This document shows, piece by piece, positions 53,620-60,746 of a stretch of DNA of 64,000 nt (the first letter of the stretch is position 1; every line of letters starts with the position of its first letter). The notes beneath the pieces were generated by a model. The model made no database searches, was not told the origin of the DNA, and saw only the letters and a list, made by a program, of their open reading frames with translations. A program made the translations under genes and the position numbers. Source of the DNA: Capsulimonas corticalis (GTDB lineage Bacteria; Armatimonadota; Armatimonadia; Armatimonadales; Capsulimonadaceae); assembly GCF_003574315.2 (NCBI RefSeq), contig NZ_AP025739.1, positions 7,564,001 to 7,628,000 on the forward strand, given 5' to 3'.

Positions 53620-54030
53620 TTAGCTGCGGATCGGCAGCAGCGCGCGCAGGCGACTGTCGCGCAGAAACAATCCGCCCCAGATCAAGGCGCCCATTATGCC
53701 GGGAAACAGAACCGGAAAGATGTCGGCGCCGACGCGCACATGGCTCGCGGTCGCGCCGCCCAGATAGCCAGTCAGAAGGATCGCGCCCAGCACGGCGGTT
53801 TGAGGGATCGCATACAGGATCGTACAGACCAGCAGCAGGATCCCAATGCCAAGAGTCAGGCCATCCGGGTAGCCAAGTTTGGTCATCGCATCGACAACGG
53901 GCGCGGGAGTCGGGTGCATCAACTTCATGATGCTGTCCATCAGCAGCATCAGCACCGTCAGCCCGCTCAAAACACGTCCGATCCAGAGCATCTTATTCGA
54001 GACAGGCACAGCTTGCGCGGTCGTTTCCAT
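53620..54030 (-). CDS. DoxX-like small membrane protein
   Basis: 136 aa from ATG 54030, preceded by AAGGA. It has four membrane helices; the first is KMLWIGRVLSGLTVLMLLMDSIMKLMHP, followed by GYPDGLTLGIGILLLVCTILYAIPQTAVLGAILLTGYLGGATASHVRVG, which is the DoxX_2 family pattern. Members occur widely beside AHSA1/SRPBCC and YCII genes. Function is not defined, although some act in redox-linked membrane complexes. Confidence 0.9.
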   Translation of the reverse strand: METTAQAVPVSNKMLWIGRVLSGLTVLMLLMDSIMKLMHPTPAPVVDAMTKLGYPDGLTLGIGILLLVCTILYAIPQTAVLGAILLTGYLGGATASHVRVGADIFPVLFPGIMGALIWGGLFLRDSRLRALLPIRS

Positions 54031-54076
54031 AGATTTTTCCTTCCGACGTTCTGCCATTGCGCCTTTCCCACGAGCT

Positions 54077-54439
54077 TCACTCGTGGGAAAGGGGTAAGCC
54101 CGAGATTTCCATGACCGGACGAACCTCGACGGTCCCCTTCTTCGCCATTGGGATCTGCTCGGCGACGGCGATCGCGGCGTCCAAGCCTTCGGCGTCGATG
54201 AGGAAGTATCCCCCGAGCTGCTCGCGCGTTTCGGCGAATGGGCCGTCCGTGACCAGGCTCTTGCCGTCGCGCACCCGGACGCTGCTCGCGGACGATGTCA
54301 GGTGCAGCGGTGAGGCGTCGAGATATTGCCCCGCCGATTGCAGCCGATGCGCAAGCTTCGCGGAGTCGCTGTAGCACTGTTCGCGCTCGGTCTTACTCAG
54401 GGCCAGTTCGTCGCCGTAAATCAGCAGCATATATTTCAC
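54077..54439 (-). CDS. YCII-related (DGPF) domain protein
   Basis: 120 aa with a GTG start at 54439 (VKYMLLIYGDELAL), preceded by GGAGA; an internal ATG is at 54430. The YCII fold includes SSASSVRVRDGKSLVTDGPFAETREQLGGYFLIDAEGLDAAIAVAEQIPMAKKGTVEVRPV, with the DGPF motif. DGPF proteins are encoded with ECF42-type sigma factors; such a sigma factor lies at 60747-62051. The activity is unknown. A second paralogue is at 57073-57429. Confidence 0.92.
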   Translation of the reverse strand: MKYMLLIYGDELALSKTEREQCYSDSAKLAHRLQSAGQYLDASPLHLTSSASSVRVRDGKSLVTDGPFAETREQLGGYFLIDAEGLDAAIAVAEQIPMAKKGTVEVRPVMEISGLPLSHE

Positions 54440-54483
54440 GAAGTTGTCTCCATTTGTGTTTGCGTTGTGTCCGGAGGCCGGCG

Positions 54484-54780
54484 TTACCCTCCCGCCATGG
54501 CCCCAATAATGAGAAACGGCTCCCTGCCCTGCCCGACGGCGTCGGGCAGGGGCGCATCCGGCGATTCGTGCGATAGATCCTGGCCGCAGGCGAAGAACCG
54601 CAGAAATGGGCGGCGCTTCTGCGTGGCGTGATCGCGGATCGTGCCGCGCAGGGCCGGATAGCCGGTTTCCAGGGCGTCCAGCACCGAGCGCTGAGTTACC
54701 GGCCCGTCGACTTCGATCTCCACCTCGCCATCGACACGCGCCAGGGTTCTGAGATGCGCCGGCAAAACGACGACGATCAT
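54484..54780 (-). CDS. MoaD/ThiS-like ubiquitin-fold protein
   Basis: 98 aa. It begins [48 protein letters not shown], a MoaD/ThiS beta-grasp pattern, and ends at AMAGG, the C-terminal Gly-Gly required for thiocarboxylation or conjugation. Family members carry sulfur for molybdopterin or thiamine synthesis, but neither pathway is encoded nearby. Its start overlaps the stop of the BNR propeller gene by ATGA, so the two are coupled. Confidence 0.82.
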   Translation of the reverse strand: MIVVVLPAHLRTLARVDGEVEIEVDGPVTQRSVLDALETGYPALRGTIRDHATQKRRPFLRFFACGQDLSHESPDAPLPDAVGQGREPFLIIGAMAGG

Positions 54781-55892
54781 GGCAGTGTCTGCACCTCGAC
54801 GGACAGAACGGCCGGCAAGTCCCGGACAATCGCCGTCCAGGTATCGCCGCTGTCAGGCGAGACGTACACCTGGCCGCCGGTCGTGCCGAAGTACACGCCG
54901 CACGAGGGCAGCGAGTCGATCGCCATGGCGTCACGCAACACGTTCACATAGCAGTCGCTTTGCGGCAGGCCGTTCGTCAGCGCCTCCCACTCATCGCCGC
55001 CGGTCCGGCTTCGGTAAACGCGCAGCTTGCCGTCCGGCGGAAAGTGATGTGAATCACTCGTGATCGGCACGACATAGATCGTCTCCGGCTCGTGCGCGTG
55101 GACTTCGATGGGAAACCCGAAGTCGCTCGGCAAGTTGCCGCTGACCTCACGCCAGCTGTCGCCGGAATCGTCGCTGCGCATGACGTCCCAATGCTTCTGC
55201 ATAAACAGCACGTTCGGGCGCGACGGGTGCATCGCGATGCTGTGGACGCAGTGGCCGACATCGGCGGCGGGGTCCGGAAGTTCGAACTCGGACCGCAGCC
55301 CCTTGTTGATCGGAAGCCAGGTCTGGCCGGCGTCATCGCTGCGGAACGCGCCCGCCGCCGAGATCGCGACGAAGATCCGATTGGGATCGGCGGGATCCAG
55401 CAGGATCGTGTGCAGGCACATTCCGCCGGCGCCCGGCTGCCAGAGCGGCCCCTTGGCGTCGCGCAGGCCGCACAGCTCGTTCCAGGTCTTCCCGCCGTCG
55501 TCCGACCGGAACAGGGCGGCGTCCTCCGCTCCCGCGTAGACCACATCCGGATCGGTCAGTGACGGCTCCAGGTGCCAGATCCGCTTGAACTCCCACGGAT
55601 GCTGCGTGCCGTCATACCATTGGTGCGTGCCGGGAACGCCCTCGTAGCAGAATTCGTTGCCTTTGGGATCCCAGGTCTGGCCGCCGTCGTCCGAACGCTG
55701 GATCAGCTGGCCGAACCAGCCGCTGGACTGCGAGACATAGATCCGGTTTGGGTCCGCCGGCGAGCCTTTGAGATGATAGATCTCCCATCCTGGGAAGTGC
55801 GGCCCGCTGACATTCCATTCCCGCCGCTCTTCATCCGAGGTAAGAATAAAAGCGCCCTTGCGCGTGCCGACCAGAACCCGAACTCCGCTCAT
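54777..55892 (-). CDS. BNR-repeat beta-propeller protein
   Basis: 371 aa, start supported by GGAAGGAG six bases upstream. Asp-box repeats occur throughout: [64 protein letters not shown]. The family is the sialidase/VPS10-like seven-bladed propeller without a signal peptide. A catalytic role is not shown by sequence; ligand binding is likely. It is translationally coupled to the MoaD-like gene. A TATAAT on the minus strand at 56012-56017 could be its -10, about 120 bases upstream. Confidence 0.88.
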   Translation of the reverse strand: MSGVRVLVGTRKGAFILTSDEERREWNVSGPHFPGWEIYHLKGSPADPNRIYVSQSSGWFGQLIQRSDDGGQTWDPKGNEFCYEGVPGTHQWYDGTQHPWEFKRIWHLEPSLTDPDVVYAGAEDAALFRSDDGGKTWNELCGLRDAKGPLWQPGAGGMCLHTILLDPADPNRIFVAISAAGAFRSDDAGQTWLPINKGLRSEFELPDPAADVGHCVHSIAMHPSRPNVLFMQKHWDVMRSDDSGDSWREVSGNLPSDFGFPIEVHAHEPETIYVVPITSDSHHFPPDGKLRVYRSRTGGDEWEALTNGLPQSDCYVNVLRDAMAIDSLPSCGVYFGTTGGQVYVSPDSGDTWTAIVRDLPAVLSVEVQTLP

Positions 55893-56026
55893 GCATGGCT
55901 CCTTCCGAGTCTCTCGCCGGCGCTCATTTTCGACCGTTCCTATGACTTAGTCGAATACGGCGCCGGCGAATCGACATTCCGACAGAATTATTTTTTCGCG
56001 CTGCCGAGTCGATTATATCGGACTTT

Positions 56027-56536
56027 TTACAAGGACGCCAGATATGTCTCCAGTTGATCGAAGGTTCCGGCAAAGCCCTGCTGCATGCTGCCGAACATGC
56101 CTTCAAACGCCGCCTGCTCGGCCTCGGTCGCGTTGATCGGTCCGCCGCGCAGCGTCATCGTCGTCTTGCCGTCCTGCTCGGTGAATGTCACCACATTCAG
56201 CACCTCCAGCGGCCATGTGTCGCTGAAGAAAGCGCGCGTGATCTCGCCCTCGGGATTCGAAAAGGAGGTGACGAACACGAGCCGCTCCGGGGCTTCGATC
56301 TCGCGATAGACGAATTTGCCCCACATCTCCTGACCTTGCGCCGATGTCATGCTGTAATGAAATACGCCGCCCGGCCGAAATTCGAGGGTGGCGACGCCCA
56401 GCGTGAAGCCCTTCGGCCCCCACCAGTGCGCCAGACGCTCGGCCTCGCCCCAGGCTTTGAAAACCAGCTCGCGCGGCGCATTAAAGATGCGTGTGATCAC
56501 CAGTTCTTTCTCCGTAACGTTATCGATTGTTTCCAT
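56027..56536 (-). CDS. SRPBCC/AHSA1 family protein
   Basis: 169 aa from ATG 56536, six to seven bases after GGAGA; ATG 56542 is also possible. The START-like fold is seen in ELVITRIFNAPRELVFKAWGEAERLAHWWGPKGFTLGVATLEFRPGGVFHYSM and the C-terminal helix FEGMFGSMQQGFAGTFDQLETYL. AHSA1 proteins bind hydrophobic ligands. It sits 46 bases after an ArsR-type repressor, the widespread ArsR-SRPBCC pair. Confidence 0.94.
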   Translation of the reverse strand: METIDNVTEKELVITRIFNAPRELVFKAWGEAERLAHWWGPKGFTLGVATLEFRPGGVFHYSMTSAQGQEMWGKFVYREIEAPERLVFVTSFSNPEGEITRAFFSDTWPLEVLNVVTFTEQDGKTTMTLRGGPINATEAEQAAFEGMFGSMQQGFAGTFDQLETYLASL

Positions 56537-56582
56537 GGTCATTCTCCTTTTTGTAGTATTCCGCACACGATCATCTTCGACA

Positions 56583-56933
56583 TTATTCGCTGCGCTCATT
56601 TCCCTTCTCCTGTCCCTGCACTTCGCGAAGATAGACATCCAGACGATCAAAGCTTTCCTCCCAAAATCGATGGTATTGCTCCACCCAATCGGAGACGTCC
56701 CGAAGCGGCCTGGCTTCGAGCCGACAGGGCCGCCACTGCGCGTGACGCCCACGGGTGATGAGACCGGCGCGCTCCAGCACCTTGAGGTGCTTGGTGACGG
56801 CGGGCGCGCTGATGGAGAACGGCTCGGAGAGATCCTTGACCGACGCTTCACCGGAGGCGAGGCGCGCGAGGATCGCGCGGCGGGTCGGGTCGGCAAGAGC
56901 CGCGAAGGTGGCGCTGAGTTGATCGTGAGACAT
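56583..56933 (-). CDS. ArsR family transcriptional repressor
   Basis: 116 aa from ATG 56933; ATG 56951 is an alternative but would leave only a 12-base leader. The winged helix is LSATFAALADPTRRAILARLASGEASVKDLSEPFSISAPAVTKHLKVLERAGLITRGRHAQWRPCRL. No metal-binding cysteines of the ArsR/SmtB type are seen, as usual for members paired with SRPBCC genes. It probably represses its own promoter through the inverted repeat at 56979-56996. Confidence 0.93.
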   Translation of the reverse strand: MSHDQLSATFAALADPTRRAILARLASGEASVKDLSEPFSISAPAVTKHLKVLERAGLITRGRHAQWRPCRLEARPLRDVSDWVEQYHRFWEESFDRLDVYLREVQGQEKGNERSE

Positions 56934-56969
56934 CTTAAATACCCTGTTCATTAATTAACCGAACGGTGA

Positions 56970-56998
56970 ATTATAAAAGACAAATGGACGTTTGTCAA
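56970..56998 (-). promoter_or_regulatory. Promoter and operator of the ArsR/AHSA1 genes
   Basis: On the minus strand TTGACA (56993-56998) and TATAAT (56970-56975) are both consensus and 17 bases apart. Between them lies a perfect inverted repeat GACAAA-N6-TTTGTC (56979-56996), the expected place for an ArsR-type operator. Confidence 0.85.
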
Positions 56999-57072
56999 AT
57001 ATTTTTTTCTGACCGCTCTCGGATCCCGGTGGACGCCGCCTTGGGATCGAGCAGTCCTCGATCCCAGGACGG

Positions 57073-57429
57073 TTATTCCGGCCTTAACTCATTGACCGGC
57101 CGGACCTCAACGCCCCCGATACGCGCCGACGGGATCTTGGACGCCAGACGGATCGCGTCGTTCAGGTCCGTCGCTTCGATCAGATAGTAGCCGCCCAGCT
57201 GCTCCTTCGTCTCCACAAACGGACCGTCCGTGATGGAGACGCTCCCATGACGCACCCGTATGCTGGTGGCCGTTTTGACGGATTGCAGCGCATTCGCGGA
57301 AAGGCCGCGCCCGGTGCTTTCGAGCTCGGCTTTATAAGCCAGAGCGTCGTCCACCAGCGCGTCGTACTCGGCCTGCGTGAGAGCCTCCAGCGATCCTTCT
57401 TCATGGTAGACCAGGCACAGATATTTCAT
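57073..57429 (-). CDS. YCII-related (DGPF) domain protein
   Basis: 118 aa, preceded by GGGGGGAG. It begins MKYLCLVYHEEGSLEALTQAEYDALVDDALAYKAELESTGR and contains SIRVRHGSVSITDGPFVETKEQLGGYYLIEATDLNDAIRLASKIPSARIGGVEVRPV, the DGPF/YCII fold. A paralogue of the 54077-54439 gene. The likely partner is the ECF42-type sigma factor at 60747-62051, now separated by two glycoside hydrolase genes. Confidence 0.93.
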   Translation of the reverse strand: MKYLCLVYHEEGSLEALTQAEYDALVDDALAYKAELESTGRGLSANALQSVKTATSIRVRHGSVSITDGPFVETKEQLGGYYLIEATDLNDAIRLASKIPSARIGGVEVRPVNELRPE

Positions 57430-57559
57430 GCTCCCCCCATTTTCCTCCGGCGCGCCCGCCGTGGATTGCTCTTACACGGATTAGTCGCGCGGCGAAGCCC
57501 CAAATCGACAATTGTTTTGAAAATCGCAAAAAATATTTTTTGAGCCGTTTCCAATACGC

Positions 57560-57589
57560 AAAAAAGCCCGCGCCAAATGAGGCGCGGGC
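57560..57589 (-). terminator. Rho-independent terminator after the first GH5 gene
   Basis: On the minus strand GCCCGCGCC pairs with GGCGCGGGC around a six-base loop and is followed by six Ts. It lies 32 bases after the GH5 stop at 57622. Confidence 0.9.
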
Positions 57590-57621
57590 GAGTGACCGAT
57601 GTCGTTGTGCGTGTCCGGGTG

Positions 57622-58632
57622 TTAAAGGCCCCAGATGCCGCCATAGTAGCTCATATTCCACAGGGTGTTCGTATTTTGCAGCGAGAACGAACTGCCGGGA
57701 ACGTACGACCAGGCGAGCATTCCGTAGTAGCCCTTGTTGTTGGCGTCGTTGCAGAAGTTGTCCACGAAGCTTTGATCCTGAGCCGCCGAATAGTTGGCCC
57801 AGCCGCTCCCCGCGTTCGGACCGTACTCGCCCATAAAGAGCGGCGCGTTGCCGACATTCGCCGGCGTCACCGTAATCGGGATCGTGTTCGTGCTGTAGAC
57901 ATGGCAGTCGTAGAAGTCGAAGCCAAGGCCGCCCAGCGTTGTCCAGAAGTTGTAGATCAGCGCGTTGGGCTGATCCGTGCTCATGGTGACCCAATTCCCG
58001 GAAATGCTGTGCAGCGCGACACGGCCGTCGTTGCCGAAGTTGCGGAGATCGGGCCAGCTCAGGCCCGAATAGTTGCATTCGTTCATCAGGTCGAAGCAGC
58101 AGAGATACGGCTGGAGCGCCCGCGCCACCGGCAGCAGCGCATTGTTGATGAACTGCGATCGGTAAACGGTGGCGATATTGGGATGTTTTTGCACGTCTCC
58201 CGGCGCCAGGAACGTCACATAGACGTTGATGCCGTGATTGTTCGCGCGGCGGACAAAGTCCACCAGGTTGTTGATGAAGACCTGAGAAACGCCGGTGCAG
58301 GGGTTATCGCAGTTGTTTCCCTGGAACGACAGCCCGCAGAAATCCTCCATGGTCCAGATCCGCACAATGTTCATGTGCTTGCTCTGGATATCGGCGAAGT
58401 AGCCTTCCACCGTGGAGGCGTTGTAGTTCGGGCCGTAACCAGGATAGAAAAAATCCATCCCGAAGTCCGCGCCGTAGGCCATCCACGGCATATTGACTCC
58501 AAACCAGCCGGGGCTGGCCTGCGCCTGCTTGGGAGTGCCGACCGTCATTGCAAGAATTGCAATAGTTGCAATTAAAAACAGTCGTGCGGCATTCTTGACG
58601 CGATGCGACAGCGCAATCGTGTGTTCGTTCAT
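57622..58632 (-). CDS. Secreted GH5-type glycoside hydrolase
   Basis: 336 aa with a signal peptide (LFLIATIAILAMTVGTPKQAQA). The clan GH-A barrel begins SPGWFGVNMPWMAYGADFG and shows the acid/base block CCFDLMNECNYSGLSWPD and the nucleophile block APLFMGEYGPNAGSGW. It probably cleaves a beta-glucan or mannan. Several cysteines (CGLSFQGNNCDNPC) suggest disulfides. It has a strong promoter (58742-58770) and shares an operator-like palindrome with the neighbouring GH5 gene upstream. Confidence 0.85.
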   Translation of the reverse strand: MNEHTIALSHRVKNAARLFLIATIAILAMTVGTPKQAQASPGWFGVNMPWMAYGADFGMDFFYPGYGPNYNASTVEGYFADIQSKHMNIVRIWTMEDFCGLSFQGNNCDNPCTGVSQVFINNLVDFVRRANNHGINVYVTFLAPGDVQKHPNIATVYRSQFINNALLPVARALQPYLCCFDLMNECNYSGLSWPDLRNFGNDGRVALHSISGNWVTMSTDQPNALIYNFWTTLGGLGFDFYDCHVYSTNTIPITVTPANVGNAPLFMGEYGPNAGSGWANYSAAQDQSFVDNFCNDANNKGYYGMLAWSYVPGSSFSLQNTNTLWNMSYYGGIWGL

Positions 58633-58720
58633 TCGTTCCCCTATCCAGGCGATATCATCGCCGGCAAATACATCTGTTCAACAACTGTATCTTTAGAAAC
58701 AATTATCTTTACGCCTGAAA

Positions 58721-58733
58721 GAAACAGAGTTTC
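58721..58733. promoter_or_regulatory. Operator-like palindrome of the first GH5 gene
   Basis: GAAAC-AGA-GTTTC lies about nine bases downstream of the -10 hexamer. The same core (GAAAC-N3-GTTTC) lies ten bases past the -10 of the other GH5 gene. Confidence 0.6.
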
Positions 58734-58741
58734 CAAGTACA

Positions 58742-58770
58742 AATATAGCATACCTCCGTTCATCTGTCAA
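58742..58770 (-). promoter_or_regulatory. Promoter of the first GH5 gene
   Basis: On the minus strand TTGACA (58765-58770) and TATATT (58742-58747) are 17 bases apart. Transcription would start near 58735, giving a leader of about 100 bases with a GGCGAT/ATCGCC hairpin. Confidence 0.75.
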
Positions 58771-58809
58771 TCAATTATTTCCCTCAGCAAGTAAATTCTC
58801 CCGCTCCTG

Positions 58810-60435
58810 CTAATTCGCCGGAATGAAGCGCCACTGCTGCTGGCAGCCGCCTCCGCCCCAGCTCCACAGGATCACTCGCGTTCCGTCGGCGCCGGAGCAC
58901 CCATTGCCGTCCAGAACGTCGTACGAGCCGTCGGATTTCGCCTGAGCCGTGCTGATGGAATAGGCTCCGCCCCCAGTCGGGTTAATGCGCCACGCCTGGC
59001 AGGGGCCGCCCCAGTAGTCCCAGAGTTCGAGCTGGGTTCCATCGCCGGGCGAACAGCCAGTGCAGTCGAGCGAGCGGCCGACACTGCCGTCGGGGTTGAT
59101 GGTGCGGATGGCGTATGTGCCGTCGCCATTGCCGTGAACGCTCCAGCGCTGGCTGTTCGTGTTCCAGGAGCCCCAGAGCTGAACGATCGTCCCATTCGTG
59201 TTGGCGGTATTGTAGCAGTCCAGCACGTCGCCGGTGGTCTGGGCCGCGATCTTATAGGTTCCGTCCGAGAGAGTTTGCGACGCGCCGGAGCCGATCAGCG
59301 GAGCGAGCAGCGGCTGGAGCACGCTCTGCTTGTTTGTATTGACCGTGTTCCAGTCGTCCTGAAGAATGCCGCCGGTGTCGCCCGAGTTGGGATTCCAGCA
59401 CCAATAGGTAAAGCTGAGCTGATTGGCGGCGATGTAGCTGGCGATGGAGGAGAACCACTGCTGATCCGACGTCGTTTGATCCAGCGTTCCGAATTCGCCG
59501 ATCCACACCGGCGCGATGTTTTGCTTGGCGATATATCCCCAATGCTTGTCCCAGACACCAGGCAGATTGCTCGGATAGCTGGGATCGCTGAACCAGGGCT
59601 GCGAGCCGACGGTGCTGGGATAGTCATGCACGGAGTAGACAAGCTGGTTCGCGACATTCAGCTGCACCGGAGCCGACGCCACGCCTTCCAGGTTGCCGCC
59701 CCACCAGTAGCCATCTCCATTGAACTGTTCGATCCCTTCCACAAAGATCAGCAAATGCGGATTGATCGCCTGGATCGCGTCGCCGCACCGCTGCGCCGCC
59801 AATCGCCAATCCGTGGTTTGACTGCCGTCGCCCCATGTCGATGGGCTGTGCGGCTCATTGTGCAGATCGCAGCCGATCACCGTGTCGTTGCCGTGATATC
59901 GGCCGGCGAGCATCTGCCAGTCGCTGATCCAGCGCTGCTCGGAATACTGGCTGGTGTACCAGAGCGCGGACTGCGCGTTCGAGTCCGGCCGATGCCGATC
60001 CAGAATGACCTTGAGACCCCGCGCCTGACAGTCGGCGATCAGCTTGTCTAAAATTTGGATCGGCGTCAGCCCCTGCAAGTCCGGGTTCTGTCCGAAGTCG
60101 ATCCCATTGGGCGCGCTGCCGGCGTCAAACATCTGACTGCAAAACGGCACGCGCAGCGTATTATATCCCAGTCCCTTGATCTGATCCAGCATGGACGACA
60201 TCGACCGCGCCCAAAGCCCATGGGGACAGTAGTTGGTGGTCTCAAAGCCAAACCAGTTGATGCCGGTGATCCGAACAGCGTTGCCCTGAGAATCCAGGAT
60301 CCGGGCTCCGCTGGTGTGCAGATAATTCTGCGCATGGGCGGCGGGAGAGCCCAGAATAGCAATTCCAGCGATAGCAACGACAGGCAATAGACCCGAGCGG
60401 AGCTTACGTGACGGAGGGAGGTGAGTGAGCATCAT
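58810..60435 (-). CDS. Secreted GH5 endoglucanase-like enzyme with ricin-B lectin domain
   Basis: 541 aa from the first of two ATGs (60435), after AAAGGA. A signal peptide (LLPVVAIAGIAILGSPAAHA) precedes a GH5 barrel: ITGINWFGFETTNYCPHGLW, NTLRVPFCSQMF, the acid/base in VIGCDLHNEPHSP and the nucleophile in APVWIGEFGTLDQ. Residues about 410-541 form a ricin-type beta-trefoil (YKIAAQTTGDVLDCYNTANTNGTIVQLWGSWNTNSQRW and two further repeats with QxW motifs) that should bind sugars. It likely attacks cellulose or a related beta-glucan. Confidence 0.92.
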   Translation of the reverse strand: MMLTHLPPSRKLRSGLLPVVAIAGIAILGSPAAHAQNYLHTSGARILDSQGNAVRITGINWFGFETTNYCPHGLWARSMSSMLDQIKGLGYNTLRVPFCSQMFDAGSAPNGIDFGQNPDLQGLTPIQILDKLIADCQARGLKVILDRHRPDSNAQSALWYTSQYSEQRWISDWQMLAGRYHGNDTVIGCDLHNEPHSPSTWGDGSQTTDWRLAAQRCGDAIQAINPHLLIFVEGIEQFNGDGYWWGGNLEGVASAPVQLNVANQLVYSVHDYPSTVGSQPWFSDPSYPSNLPGVWDKHWGYIAKQNIAPVWIGEFGTLDQTTSDQQWFSSIASYIAANQLSFTYWCWNPNSGDTGGILQDDWNTVNTNKQSVLQPLLAPLIGSGASQTLSDGTYKIAAQTTGDVLDCYNTANTNGTIVQLWGSWNTNSQRWSVHGNGDGTYAIRTINPDGSVGRSLDCTGCSPGDGTQLELWDYWGGPCQAWRINPTGGGAYSISTAQAKSDGSYDVLDGNGCSGADGTRVILWSWGGGGCQQQWRFIPAN

Positions 60436-60484
60436 TGTTCCTTTCACGGAGCGGGAGAGATCAAGATCGCAATAGTCTCAACAA

Positions 60485-60505
60485 ATCAGAAACTGTGTTT
60501 CTGAT
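60485..60505. promoter_or_regulatory. Operator-like palindrome of the second GH5 gene
   Basis: Nine-base arms ATCAGAAAC and GTTTCTGAT are perfectly complementary around a three-base centre. It starts about ten bases downstream of the -10. The inner core GAAAC-N3-GTTTC is shared with 58721-58733. Confidence 0.65.
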
Positions 60506-60514
60506 CACTTTCCC

Positions 60515-60543
60515 ATTATAGTGATCGATGGGGCATCCGTCAA
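60515..60543 (-). promoter_or_regulatory. Promoter of the second GH5 gene
   Basis: On the minus strand TTGACG (60538-60543) and TATAAT (60515-60520) are 17 bases apart. An additional repeat GATCAC-N12-GTGATC flanks the -10. Confidence 0.8.
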
Positions 60544-60570
60544 CAAGCAAGCGCGGTGGGTTATTGATCA

Positions 60571-60716
60571 CCGGGCAATGAATTACCCGGCTGGGGGCGC
60601 TTCGCGCCGACCGTCCGTACCGGACGGAAGAGATAAGAAACGCAAGCGATCACACTCTTCCGTCCGGTACGGACGGTCGGCGCGAAGCGCCCCCAGCCCC
60701 GTATTTCAATGCGGGG
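60571..60716. repeat. Dispersed hairpin element, family 2
   Basis: Two exact 44-bp inverted arms (60589-60632 and 60655-60698) enclose a 22-base loop. Each arm contains inner hairpins GGCGCttcGCGCC and CCGTCC-N5-GGACGG. At the two ends are small terminal hairpins with related loops, CCGGG-N10-CCCGG (60571-60590) and CCCCG-N10-CGGGG (60697-60716), whose loops both read CAWTGAAWTA on one strand. Stem bases differ between the ends but keep pairing. The architecture resembles family 1 but the sequence differs. No coding capacity. Confidence 0.85.
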
Positions 60717-60746
60717 TCAAAAAAGCCCTCGTCCCCCTATGAATCG

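Larger units (their letters stand above)
60436..60746. other. Intergenic region with GH5 promoter and hairpin element
   Basis: A 311-base gap between the GH5 start and the sigma factor stop. It holds the GH5 promoter and operator next to the gene, then hairpin element family 2 (60571-60716). No gene or small ORF with a ribosome site was found. Confidence 0.7.

Noticed and set aside
58633-58735. Riboswitch in the leader of the first GH5 gene
   Set aside because: The roughly 100-base leader has one small hairpin but no conserved riboswitch core that I recognise.
60589-60698. Hairpin element as a terminator for the sigma factor or GH5 gene
   Set aside because: The arms are far longer than a terminator and no U-tract follows on either strand.
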